Shown here: positions 26,017 to 34,419 of the stretch, piece by piece
Layout: the number at the start of each line of letters is the position of its first letter
Position numbering within the stretch: the stretch's first letter is position 1
Assembly: GCF_900129275.1 (NCBI RefSeq)
Contig: NZ_FQUX01000001.1
Coordinates: forward strand, 1,116,001 to 1,180,000
Length of the DNA: 64,000 nucleotides
Direction of reading: 5' to 3'
DNA from: Arenibacter palladensis
Lineage (GTDB): Bacteria > Bacteroidota > Bacteroidia > Flavobacteriales > Flavobacteriaceae
Translations under genes and position numbers: made by a program
The notes under the pieces: model-generated
What the model was told of the DNA's origin: nothing
The model's input: the letters and a program-made list of their open reading frames with translations, nothing else
Database searches by the model: none

Positions 26017-27063
26017 GTGTCTGCCAATAGAACTTTTATTTTAACTTGGATCGGGGCCTTGTTATGGCTCCCGTTAATTTCCCAAACGTCCGTCAAGACC
26101 GTAATTGCGGAAAAGGGAGATGGTATCTATTCCATACTCAGGAAGCAGGGGATTAATCCGGTGAGGCACTACGGACATTTTGTGGATCTTAACCAAGATA
26201 ATTTGCGGGATAGCATGCATCTTTATGAGGGCAGGGAGTATATTATACCTCCTGTACCCGCAGATACCGTTCCAATAGCCGAAACCGTTGCAAAAAAGAC
26301 TACCGAAATTAAGACCGTATCCAATATCCTCAACGATGATATTTTTGGAAAGGATTACGCTTCCACAGAAATCAAAAGTAACAAGTTACAGGGTGCCATT
26401 TATTATTTAATATCAGGTCATGGCGGGCCTGATCCCGGTGCTATTGAAAAATATGAGGGCAAAATTATAGCTGAGGACGAGTATGCCTATGATATTACGT
26501 TGCGACTTGCCAAGGAGCTCATTTCCCATGGGGCAAAGACCTATATCATAATCAGGGATCCCAATGACGGTATAAGGGATCAGCGCGTTTTGGAAATAGA
26601 TAGGGACGAGGTGGCCTATCCCAATGAGGAAATACCCTTGAATCAATTGTTGCGATTAAAGCAGCGTGTGGATGTAGTGAACAAACTGTATTTGGAAAAT
26701 TCGGGGAAATATCAGCGGTTAATTGTAACCCATGTGGATAGCCGAAGTAGGGGTCAAAATATAGACGTGTTTTTCTATCATCATGAGAACAGTAAAAACG
26801 GCAAGCGTTTGGCGGAAAGTATCCATGAAACTTTTTTGAAAAAATATAGGCAATATCAACCTAACAGGAATTATGAGGGCACTTTCGCAGATCGCAGTGG
26901 CCTGTATTTGGTTAAAAATACCTTGCCTGCCATGGCCTATATAGAAATTGGGAATATTAAAAATAAAAAGGACCAAAAACGTATCCTGGATCCGGACAAT
27001 AGACAGGCCCTTGCCAAATGGATTTCGGAAGGGGTATTGTTGGATTTTGACAATAGAAATTAG
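26017..27063 (+). CDS. N-acetylmuramoyl-L-alanine amidase (Amidase_3) with LysM-like region
   Basis: About 348 residues from GTG 26017. A signal peptide (FILTWIGALLWLPLISQ) leads to a LysM-like segment (EKGDGIYSILRKQGINP ... YEGREYIIP) and the zinc amidase domain: His in ISGHGGPDPGA, Glu in AEDEYAYD, His in VTHVDSRS and Glu in AYIEIGN. It cuts the sugar-peptide bond of peptidoglycan in the periplasm. A TTG at 25999 is in frame, but it overlaps a likely -7 box (TAATCTTTG, with TTTG 20 bases upstream), so GTG 26017 is preferred. Confidence 0.9.
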   Translation: MSANRTFILTWIGALLWLPLISQTSVKTVIAEKGDGIYSILRKQGINPVRHYGHFVDLNQDNLRDSMHLYEGREYIIPPVPADTVPIAETVAKKTTEIKTVSNILNDDIFGKDYASTEIKSNKLQGAIYYLISGHGGPDPGAIEKYEGKIIAEDEYAYDITLRLAKELISHGAKTYIIIRDPNDGIRDQRVLEIDRDEVAYPNEEIPLNQLLRLKQRVDVVNKLYLENSGKYQRLIVTHVDSRSRGQNIDVFFYHHENSKNGKRLAESIHETFLKKYRQYQPNRNYEGTFADRSGLYLVKNTLPAMAYIEIGNIKNKKDQKRILDPDNRQALAKWISEGVLLDFDNRN

Positions 27064-27069
27064 GGATAT

Positions 27070-27771
27070 TTAAGGGGCAATATTTTTCTTGTAATACTTA
27101 TACAATTGATCGGGGCCAAAACCCAATAAATTCTTCAAGTGAATTATTCCAAAGTGATATTGCAATTTATAAGAACCATACTTTTCATATTTTCTTGCGG
27201 AGGTTATTACGCTTTGTGGCAGAACTGCAAAATTTGATATTTTGTAAAGGCGCCCGATGAATTCCGTATCCTCGTATATGATATAGTTTTCATTAAACCC
27301 ACCCGATTTATGGAATAGATCCTTAATGATAAACAGCGATTGATCTCCGCCCCTACATAACTTATGGTTTATTCTACTGAACCAGGCGAAGAATTGTAAA
27401 AACTTTTTGGAGGTGTCGAATTTCATCCTAAAACAACCAGAAGATATATTGTGATGAACTGCCTTTAGAATATAAAGGTCAAAGTCTTTTGGCGGATAGG
27501 TGTCGGCATGTAAAAAGTAAAGGACATGGCCTGTGGCCAATTCCGCTCCCTTGTTCATTTGTTTGGCACGCCCCATTTCTGAGGTAATAATCCTTGCTCC
27601 TAAAGTTTTTGCCAAGCTTGGGGTGCCATCCTTACTGTCTCCATCCACTACAATTATTTCCTTGATGTTCTTGGGGTTGCTGTTTGCTTTTAAATACTCC
27701 AACAAATTGCCAATATGGGCAGCCTCATTTAGGGTTGGGATTATTATGCTTATGGTATTACTCAATTTCAT
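27070..27771 (-). CDS. TIGR04283-type glycosyltransferase (arsenosugar-associated)
   Basis: 233 residues, GT2 fold: ISIIIPTLNEAAHIGNLLEYL, IIVVDGDSKDGT, MGRAKQMNKGAELATG, LHADTYPP. This is the pattern of the TIGR04283 family, named for its presence in arsenosugar biosynthesis clusters. It would transfer a sugar or glycerol-type group from an activated donor. Its start overlaps the DUF547 gene by 14 bases and it is the last gene of the operon running from 31.7 kb. Confidence 0.9.
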   Translation of the reverse strand: MKLSNTISIIIPTLNEAAHIGNLLEYLKANSNPKNIKEIIVVDGDSKDGTPSLAKTLGARIITSEMGRAKQMNKGAELATGHVLYFLHADTYPPKDFDLYILKAVHHNISSGCFRMKFDTSKKFLQFFAWFSRINHKLCRGGDQSLFIIKDLFHKSGGFNENYIIYEDTEFIGRLYKISNFAVLPQSVITSARKYEKYGSYKLQYHFGIIHLKNLLGFGPDQLYKYYKKNIAP

Positions 27772-28513
27772 TTAATCCCCAATTATAGTCCAAATAACTT
27801 ATTTTGGTATTGGAAGTCAATTTTTGATCGGCATATTGGTTAAGGTAATCTATCAAGGAACCGTTTTTTGTGAAATCTTTTTTGTACCAGTTAAAAATTT
27901 CGGATAGGGAGGCTTTTTCCTTTGTTAGGACGTTTCTTTTTGGGTCATTGATAAAATCTTTTGCCGTTTGTTCCAGCAGGTTCTCGAGATTGGTGGCAGT
28001 AAAAGCTGTGTTCAATAATTTGGGACAGGAATAGGAGGCACAGTTAATGGCAAAATGAATTCGCGGTTCATCCATTTTACGCAGTATTTTATGTTCCAGA
28101 TCGCCCAAAGAAATCTTTTCATCTCCCATTTGCACGATATCTTTCCCCCATGGATTTTTGATATTCTTAATACTTTTGGTAGGGTAATTGTCCAAAATAA
28201 GTTTTACGGTAGCGGCATTATATAGGTTAATATAATATGCAAGTTTTTGGGGTTTGGGAGCCCCATCTACTGGCCGGTTTATGGCCAAATAATCCAAGTA
28301 ATTCTGTAGTACCTTAATATCTTTGGTAAAGCTTTTATAATCAACATTTCCTGCATCGTCTACATGCCTTTTAAGCAAAATATCCCATTTGGAATGATCT
28401 ATTTGAAATTCAATTTCAGGCTTGTTATTTGGTGTATACCTTGAGGCAGGGGAAACACCATGAACACTGCCCATTAAAAGTAGTATCAGAAATATCGATA
28501 ATTTAAGGCGCAT
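27758..28513 (-). CDS. DUF547 secreted protein in the arsenosugar-type operon
   Basis: 251 residues with a signal peptide (residues 1-22). The body matches DUF547 (VDYKSFTKDIKVLQNYLDYL, KLAYYINLYNAATVKLILDNYP, GDLEHKILR, PRIHFAINCASYSCPKL), a family with a conserved Cys/His-rich core reminiscent of cysteine peptidase or transglutaminase folds but without known function. It lies between arsM and the TIGR04283 gene, which suggests a periplasmic role tied to the pathway. Confidence 0.88.
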   Translation of the reverse strand: MRLKLSIFLILLLMGSVHGVSPASRYTPNNKPEIEFQIDHSKWDILLKRHVDDAGNVDYKSFTKDIKVLQNYLDYLAINRPVDGAPKPQKLAYYINLYNAATVKLILDNYPTKSIKNIKNPWGKDIVQMGDEKISLGDLEHKILRKMDEPRIHFAINCASYSCPKLLNTAFTATNLENLLEQTAKDFINDPKRNVLTKEKASLSEIFNWYKKDFTKNGSLIDYLNQYADQKLTSNTKISYLDYNWGLNEIE

Positions 28514-28574
28514 GGAATATTATTTACCTTTAATTAGTGTGCCCAAGCACTTAAACCTTACATTAAATTGATGA

Positions 28575-29540
28575 TTAACAACAGCCTCCGCCATTATAAT
28601 GCCATGTACTTTTGCTAATATGGATTTCAGCGTTGCTTTTTTCTAGGGCGGCTGCGGTTTTGTCACATACGGCCAAGGGCTGGTTTTGCATTAGAACATG
28701 ACCATTTTTATCATCAAAATATTCCTCATTCCCGTAGTAGATAGCTGTTTTTCCAGTAAAAACGCAGGGCCCATCTTTGGGCATAGGGTCTTTTATTGCA
28801 GCTATTTCAATAGATTCAATAAAGATCAACTCGTCTGTTGGATAGTGATTGGGAGAGAGAACACGGTACGATTTTCGTGCCCTAATTTCAATGGTTCCAA
28901 AACCAGCATCGGTCAATACTTTTATGTACTCCTTCAGCGGGATACTCCCACTTAAGCAAAGGGCCCTTAGTCGGTCATCGTTACGAAGGGTTTCGTTCAT
29001 GGGCTGTTCACATATAGGGTCGCTCATAACCAATCTTCCATGAGGTTTTAATACACGATACATCTCCGCAACCGCTTTTTTCAATTCTTCCGTCTTAAAG
29101 ATGTTGAACAGACAGTTCTGAGCCGCAACGTCAATACTTTCGTCCTCAATAGGCAGGTGTAGGGCATCTCCTTTTACCAGGTTTACAAACTCGCTCTTGA
29201 ACCATGGGTTTTCCTGTTCCGCAATTTTGAAGTTTTCTTTGGAAGCTTCCAACATTTCATCCACAACATCAACTCCGGTTACCCCGCCTACTTGCCTGGA
29301 AAAATATGAAAACTGCAACAACTCCATTCCACCTCCGACCCCTACATAGAGCACCTTTGGATTGTTGATCAAGTCCTGGGCAGAAACCGTACTTCCACAA
29401 CCGTAGTTCATCTCCTGCATAATTTTGGGGATGGACAATCCCGGGAATTGCCAAATTGGATTTGTGGTACAGCACAGTCCAACATCAGGGGTCAATGCGG
29501 CATTTCTATATAATTCGTTTGTTGCTTCCAAATAGCTCAT
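28575..29540 (-). CDS. arsM: Arsenosugar-type arsenite S-adenosylmethionine methyltransferase
   Basis: 321 residues. The SAM site is VLYVGVGGGMELL (about 63-75), followed by GDALHLPIEDESIDVAAQN and RVLKPHGRLVMSDP. Cysteines that can bind As(III) are present at GLCC (23-24), YGCG (48), QNCLF, LCLSGS and the C-terminal GGGCC. The N-terminal ALTPDVGLCCTTNPIWQ is characteristic of the ArsM subfamily in arsenosugar clusters. It should methylate arsenite to dimethylarsenite, the substrate for ArsS. ArsS itself is not in this window. Confidence 0.93.
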   Translation of the reverse strand: MSYLEATNELYRNAALTPDVGLCCTTNPIWQFPGLSIPKIMQEMNYGCGSTVSAQDLINNPKVLYVGVGGGMELLQFSYFSRQVGGVTGVDVVDEMLEASKENFKIAEQENPWFKSEFVNLVKGDALHLPIEDESIDVAAQNCLFNIFKTEELKKAVAEMYRVLKPHGRLVMSDPICEQPMNETLRNDDRLRALCLSGSIPLKEYIKVLTDAGFGTIEIRARKSYRVLSPNHYPTDELIFIESIEIAAIKDPMPKDGPCVFTGKTAIYYGNEEYFDDKNGHVLMQNQPLAVCDKTAAALEKSNAEIHISKSTWHYNGGGCC

Positions 29541-29599
29541 GTGTTTATGCTTAAATGTTTATCATTGGGCTTGTAATTTCCTTTCTTCACCGCTCACAA

Positions 29600-30415
29600 C
29601 TAAATTTCCTTGATCAATTCCCTAAATAATTTTATCATTTTTGGTTCGGTTTTCCCTGCAATTGCAATTATTTCGGAAATGTTGACGGGTTTTAGGTTGT
29701 CAGGATCGCATTCGTCCGTTAGTACCGATACGGCTACTACTGGTAATTTTAAGTGATTGGCCACGATGACCTCTGGCACAGTGCTCATACCAACGGCATC
29801 GGCGCCAATAATTTTTAGCATTCTATATTCCGCCTTAGTTTCCAGTTGAGGCCCTACCACGGAGGCGTAAACCCCCTTCTGCAGGGTAATGTTTTCCTTT
29901 TTGGCTATTTTCTCCAAAATTTTGCGCATAGGAATGTCATATGGTTCGCTCATATCTGTAAAACGATCTCCAAATTGGCTTACGTTTTTAAATGCCAAGG
30001 GAGACCCGCCCTGAAGGTTAATGTGGTCCTCGATGAGCATAAGGTCGCCTTTTTTGAAATTGGGGTTGATGGCCCCGGCAGCATTGGAGATAAATAGTTT
30101 TTTTATTCCCAACATTTGCATTACCCGGATAGGGTAGGTAACGTCCAAGAGGTCATATCCTTCGTAAAAGTGAAACCTGCCCTGCATCACTACCACTTTT
30201 TTGCCTTCCAGGATTCCATAGATCAATTTCCCGGAATGGAATTCTACGGTAGCCAAAGGAAAATAAGGAATATGGTTGTAGTGCGCTTCTATCGGATTCT
30301 CAATTTCATCTGCCAGTTTGCCTAGGCCAGTTCCCAGTACAATTCCAATTTCAGGGGTTTCAAAGCCTTTTCCAATTAAATAATCAGTAGATTCTTTAAG
30401 TATTTTGCCCGTCAT
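29600..30415 (-). CDS. Purine nucleoside phosphorylase in the arsenosugar-type operon
   Basis: 271 residues, trimeric PNP family: GIVLGTGLGKLADEIE, VVMQGRFHFYEGYDLLDVTYPIRVM, ISNAAGAINPNFKKGDLM, VVGPQLETKAEYRML, VGMSTVPEVIVANH. It splits purine nucleosides with phosphate. In this context it could act on an arsenic-bearing 5'-deoxyadenosine to release adenine and leave the arsenoribose. It could also simply be a salvage enzyme; the 6-base gap to the glycosyltransferase favours the pathway role. Confidence 0.92.
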   Translation of the reverse strand: MTGKILKESTDYLIGKGFETPEIGIVLGTGLGKLADEIENPIEAHYNHIPYFPLATVEFHSGKLIYGILEGKKVVVMQGRFHFYEGYDLLDVTYPIRVMQMLGIKKLFISNAAGAINPNFKKGDLMLIEDHINLQGGSPLAFKNVSQFGDRFTDMSEPYDIPMRKILEKIAKKENITLQKGVYASVVGPQLETKAEYRMLKIIGADAVGMSTVPEVIVANHLKLPVVAVSVLTDECDPDNLKPVNISEIIAIAGKTEPKMIKLFRELIKEI

Positions 30416-30421
30416 ATAATT

Positions 30422-31033
30422 TCAGTTTTTTAAAAAGGTTCGGAAGATTTCAATATCCTTAATATCTTCAAAGTAGTCAATATCATTTTTGGCAGCCAAC
30501 AAGCCGTAGTTCATATTATTCAGATCCTGTATTGTGTCTTCCAATACAGTATCCGAGCCCCAGATTTTATCTTCAAACACAGCTGGGTTAAAGACTTTCA
30601 TCCCCAGTAAATAATAGCCGCCGTCAATAGCTGGGCCTATTACGTAATCGTGATGATCCAAGAGATTAAAAGCTTCCAATAGATCATTTTGGTTTAAATC
30701 GTACATATCACTGCCAATAATAATAATTTTTTCATGGCCCACATTAAATCCTTCCCTAAAGGCATTGGACATACGCTCGCCCAAATCATTACCGGATTGT
30801 ACTTTTTTTTCATAAACGGATCTATCCCAAATATCATTTTCCCAAATATCATCGGAATAGTAGACCCATTTCGCAATATTTAAGTCCCGGGTAATATTCT
30901 TGGTGTGATTAAGTAAAAATTTATATATGTTTAGGGCACTCACATCGCCCACAGTTGCCGCCAATCTGGTCTTGCACCGGCCAAGTTCGGGGTTGCGTGT
31001 AAAGATTATGAGTAAGTCTTTGGGGTGGCTCAT
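30422..31033 (-). CDS. TIGR04282-type glycosyltransferase (DUF2064, arsenosugar-associated)
   Basis: 203 residues from ATG 31033 (MSHPKDLLIIFTRNPELG); the frame is open to 31135 but the extension is not typical. Motifs: GRCKTRLAATVGD, NDLGERMSNAFREGF, IIIGSDMYDLNQNDLLEAF, GPAIDGGYYLLGM. These define the TIGR04282 family, a nucleotidyl/glycosyltransferase-like fold that occurs with TIGR04283 in arsenosugar clusters. Confidence 0.92.
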   Translation of the reverse strand: MSHPKDLLIIFTRNPELGRCKTRLAATVGDVSALNIYKFLLNHTKNITRDLNIAKWVYYSDDIWENDIWDRSVYEKKVQSGNDLGERMSNAFREGFNVGHEKIIIIGSDMYDLNQNDLLEAFNLLDHHDYVIGPAIDGGYYLLGMKVFNPAVFEDKIWGSDTVLEDTIQDLNNMNYGLLAAKNDIDYFEDIKDIEIFRTFLKN

Positions 31034-31195
31034 TTGGACTGTTGAATATCTTATTAATTTAACGGACTTGGTCTTAATGGTCGTTATAGGTTTGTATTCA
31101 TTACTTAATTGTAGGCAAGAAATTGAGAATTGCATAGGCCCCTATATCCTTGGCCCTCGTCAGGGCTGAATGGTGTCTTTTGGTGATATAGGCAT

Positions 31196-31711
31196 TCAAT
31201 TATTGTGTTTTTTATGTCCGTATACTTTGGTGGCATTGTTCAACATTTTGCCCCAATGCCTGTTATAGGCATGCACTCTATCCGTCTCTTGTCCAATGGA
31301 ATCATACACTGGAAAACCCTTATTTTTCCATTCAAAAATACCGCCATAAAGGTTGTAGACTTCTTTATAACCATTTTTTAGGAGCTTTTCCCCGACTTTT
31401 TCTGATCGGATCCCTATGGAGCAATAGACCACGATAGGCCTATTTTTGTCAGGAACAATGGCTAAAATAGTGTCTGTATCAAAATTTTTATTGCCTACCC
31501 AGATGGCCTTGGCTATATGGCTTACCTCAAATTCAACTTTTTCCCTGGTATCCAAGAGCAGAAACTGGGTATTCCTTGTTAAACCTTCCGCCGCTATATA
31601 AGGCACGCAGTTGTTGTTGTTGAACTTCCTTAAGGTCTTGTCTATCTCACTTTGACCGCGAAGTCCGCAAAGAAAAATGAGGCTTATGAGGATATGGAAC
31701 AGATATTTCAT
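31196..31711 (-). CDS. Exported rhodanese-like protein, first gene of the arsenosugar-type operon
   Basis: 171 residues from MKYLFHILISL, with a signal peptide of about 19 residues. The single rhodanese domain has the active-site loop CSIGIRS, so it should carry a persulfide on Cys97 in the periplasm. An ATG six codons earlier (31729) lies almost on the predicted transcription start and is rejected. A 162-base gap separates it from the TIGR04282 gene, so it may be only loosely part of the operon. Confidence 0.85.
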   Translation of the reverse strand: MKYLFHILISLIFLCGLRGQSEIDKTLRKFNNNNCVPYIAAEGLTRNTQFLLLDTREKVEFEVSHIAKAIWVGNKNFDTDTILAIVPDKNRPIVVYCSIGIRSEKVGEKLLKNGYKEVYNLYGGIFEWKNKGFPVYDSIGQETDRVHAYNRHWGKMLNNATKVYGHKKHNN

Positions 31712-31731
31712 TTGAAGATATAATCGCATGG

Positions 31732-31739
31732 CAAAGATA
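31732..31739 (-). promoter_or_regulatory. -7 box (TATCTTTG on the minus strand) of the rhodanese/arsenosugar operon
   Basis: The plus-strand CAAAGATA reads TATCTTTG on the minus strand, an exact TAnnTTTG match 21 bases before ATG 31711. I saw no -33 TTTG at standard spacing. Confidence 0.45.
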
Positions 31740-31949
31740 GTATATTGGTAATATAACCTTAAGGGTTAGCCAATGGGCCACAAATTAATTTTATTTATGA
31801 CTTAAAGGAACTCCATTATTAAAATTTGATTTTTTAATTTCACCGTTCGGTAACTGCGCAATTTGTTTTTTTGTAAAGCTTTAAAATATTTTGCTGTTGT
31901 CCTTGTAATCTGTCTTTGCTATTGATAAATCTCATTTTAATATTATTAT

Positions 31950-32885
31950 ATGCCCGATAAAAAGAAAAAGAGTCATGACTTTAAATCCAACATCTATTCC
32001 TATTGGAAAAAATCCAGAAGGTTTAGGGTTGGGATTTTTGCTGACATACATGATGCCTTGTTTATTATAGCGGGGATTTTTTCTGCTGCTTTTGGTTTGG
32101 AGAGTTTTCTATTGCCTAATAGTTTTATTGATGGTGGGGCAACGGGAATCTCACTTTTGATCTCGGAAATCTCGTCTATACCCTTATATATATTGATTAT
32201 TCTTGTCAATATTCCATTTATATTTCTTGGTTATAGGGTGATAGGCAAACAATTTGCCGTTAAGGCCTCTTTGGCAATTATAGGTCTGGCCATAGTTTTG
32301 GCCACGGTACACTTCCCGGAAGTTACCGAGGACAAGCTTTTAGTAGCTGTTTTTGGTGGATTTTTCCTAGGTGCTGGTATCGGTCTTTCCATTAGGGGAG
32401 GCGGTGTCTTGGATGGCACCGAGGTACTTGCCATTTATCTGAGTAGGAAATTAAGGACCAAAATTGGGGATAATATAATTGTAATAAATATTATAATATT
32501 CTTGGCCGCTGCCTATTTCCTTTCTCTGGAAACTGCCCTTTATTCCATGTTGACCTATTTATCGGCTTCGAAAACCTTGGATTTTGTGGTGGATGGGATA
32601 GAGGAGTACACTGGAGTTACCATTATATCTGCCCGTAGTGAGGAAATTAGACTAATGATTACGGAAAAACTGGGAAGGGGCCTCACCATCTATAAGGGTC
32701 ATGGCGGTTACGGTAAAAGCGGTGTACATAATGAGTACGACATTATTTATGCGGTAATTACCAGGCTGGAGATTAGTAAACTAAATACCGAACTGGAAAA
32801 GATAGATCCAAATGCCTTTGTTGTAATGAACAGTATAAATGACACTAAAGGTGGGATGATTAAAAAGCGGGCTTTGAACCACTAA
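31950..32885 (+). CDS. YitT family membrane protein (DUF161/DUF2179)
   Basis: 311 residues. Five or six hydrophobic segments (about 38-205) carry the YitT features LLPNSFIDGGATGISLLIS and GIGLSIRGGGVLDGTEVLA, followed by the soluble DUF2179 domain (TGVTIISARSEEIRLMITEK, GRGLTIYKGHGGYG). Function in bacteria is unclear. Divergent from the rhodanese operon across a 238-base gap. Confidence 0.9.
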   Translation: MPDKKKKSHDFKSNIYSYWKKSRRFRVGIFADIHDALFIIAGIFSAAFGLESFLLPNSFIDGGATGISLLISEISSIPLYILIILVNIPFIFLGYRVIGKQFAVKASLAIIGLAIVLATVHFPEVTEDKLLVAVFGGFFLGAGIGLSIRGGGVLDGTEVLAIYLSRKLRTKIGDNIIVINIIIFLAAAYFLSLETALYSMLTYLSASKTLDFVVDGIEEYTGVTIISARSEEIRLMITEKLGRGLTIYKGHGGYGKSGVHNEYDIIYAVITRLEISKLNTELEKIDPNAFVVMNSINDTKGGMIKKRALNH

Positions 32886-32954
32886 AATTCCAATTATTCC
32901 ACAAATATGTAAGTATTGCGGGAGTATTGCTACCAATGTAACTATTGTTACCAA

Positions 32955-32981
32955 TTGCTGCTTGGAGAAGGGCTAATTTTG
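32955..32981 (+). promoter_or_regulatory. Promoter of the thioredoxin-like gene
   Basis: TTG at 32955 and TAATTTTG at 32974-32981 are separated by 16 bases, close to the Bacteroidota consensus, 24 bases before the ATG. Confidence 0.5.
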
Positions 32982-33004
32982 GGAGCAAATAGGATTACAT
33001 TTTT

Positions 33005-33628
33005 ATGGAACAAGCAGTACAGAAAACGAAAGGTGAATTGATTCGTGATAGTTTAAAGTCGTCCATGAGTTATTTGGATTACAGGTTAATGGTTTCCAAT
33101 TTAGCTTTAGAGGGAAAATCAACTGGATCAGTAGAAAGTCAGGAATTGAGCGATTATACACGTCTGAACGATCAACGGATGAAACGTTTGGACAAGACCA
33201 TTAAGATCGATGTTAATTCGGAAGCCAAAATTAAAGGAGTAGATAAAAAAACTACCTGGTTGGTACTTACTGAGAGTTGGTGTGGCGATGCTGCCCAAAC
33301 CCTACCTGTAATGAATAAGATTGCGGATTTAAATGGGAATATTTCGTTAAGGCTTGTATTGCGCGATGACAACCTAGAACTAATGGAGCAGTTTTTGTCC
33401 AATGGTGCTATGGCCATTCCAAAATTGATCGCCATTGATGAAACTACGGGCAAGGTTACAGGGGAATGGGGCTCACGTCCGTCCATTGCAACTAAAATGG
33501 TGCAGGATTACAAAAGTAAATATGGGAAGTTAACGGCAGAATTTAAGCAGGATCTGCAGCTGTGGTATAATAAGGATAAGGGGCAGAATACGGTGAGCGA
33601 CCTTTTATCTTTACTTTTCTTGAAATAG
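33005..33628 (+). CDS. Thioredoxin-fold protein lacking the second active-site Cys
   Basis: 207 residues. A thioredoxin fold starts near residue 80; the active-site region SWCGDA has Cys93 but Ala96 where the resolving Cys would be, while the cis-Pro loop MAIPKL is present. It may act through a single-Cys mechanism or as a binding protein. No signal peptide, so cytoplasmic. Its last 18 bases overlap the end of the convergent TonB-like gene. Confidence 0.85.
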   Translation: MEQAVQKTKGELIRDSLKSSMSYLDYRLMVSNLALEGKSTGSVESQELSDYTRLNDQRMKRLDKTIKIDVNSEAKIKGVDKKTTWLVLTESWCGDAAQTLPVMNKIADLNGNISLRLVLRDDNLELMEQFLSNGAMAIPKLIAIDETTGKVTGEWGSRPSIATKMVQDYKSKYGKLTAEFKQDLQLWYNKDKGQNTVSDLLSLLFLK

Positions 33629-34342
33629 ATAAGTAATGGTGCCCATTTGTTCAGCCTTTTCTCCGGCATTAAATTTGGATTTTAAGGCATATTCAATGGC
33701 GTTATCCACAAGACAACCATTTAGGGTGCTGGAACTTTTTTTGTTTACATCGGCCTCTATGACCTTTCCCAACGGGTCAACCTTTATATTAATGACTACT
33801 TTACCTCCTTCTATACAGGTATAAATAGGTATGGGAAGGCTGGTATGCCTCCTGTCTACCAAGGAATAGGAAATAGAAGTCCGTCTTTTGGCCAAATTGT
33901 TGGTCATTACTTCTTTACTAGCTTCCTTTTCTCCCAAAAGTTCTTGTTTTTCCCTTCTTCTCCTAGCCAATTCCTTTACTCTTGCCGCATATTCCGAGTC
34001 GGTGCTAAGGTAGTCGGTAGGATCGTCACTATCGGCGGACAGTTCCTGTTCCTCCAATATTTCCTCCAGTGTTTTGAGTGGCTCGGGGTTGCCAAAACTG
34101 GGTTTATTGGCCTCGTTATAGGCCATATGGCTTTTAACGGGATCTGCCTTGGCCATTTCCTCCATTTCCTTTATTTCTTCTTCAATTTCCTTTTCCAGAT
34201 CCTCCTCTTCCAACAAACTTAATTCAATAACATACTCTTCCTTTTCTTCTTGCCCCAAGTGGATGTTGTATAAACCTAGTACCACCAAGGCCATGGAAAA
34301 GAATGTTATTAAGAAAGAAAGTTGTTTACGGTTTAAATTCAT
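33611..34342 (-). CDS. Single-pass membrane protein with TonB-like C-terminal domain
   Basis: About 243 residues from MNLNRKQLSFL. One membrane segment (10-29), then a very acidic, probably coiled-coil stretch rich in Glu and Lys (residues 45-150), and a C-terminal alpha/beta domain (IEGGKVVINIKVDPLGKVIEADV) resembling the TonB C-terminus. It could be an energy transducer, though the usual Pro-rich spacer is replaced by charged residues. Lies downstream of truB on the same strand. Confidence 0.75.
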   Translation of the reverse strand: MNLNRKQLSFLITFFSMALVVLGLYNIHLGQEEKEEYVIELSLLEEEDLEKEIEEEIKEMEEMAKADPVKSHMAYNEANKPSFGNPEPLKTLEEILEEQELSADSDDPTDYLSTDSEYAARVKELARRRREKQELLGEKEASKEVMTNNLAKRRTSISYSLVDRRHTSLPIPIYTCIEGGKVVINIKVDPLGKVIEADVNKKSSSTLNGCLVDNAIEYALKSKFNAGEKAEQMGTITYLFQEK

Positions 34343-34419
34343 AGTGATATAACCACGTTTTATCAAAAATATTTCAAATTATCGACGAACGGTTAGGTTA
34401 CCACTTATTATATCGAGAT

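Noticed and set aside
31730-31949. Possible place for ArsS or an arsenic-responsive repressor gene
   Set aside because: The 220-base spacer has no open frame of useful length and no arsR-like gene; neither neighbour is a radical-SAM protein.
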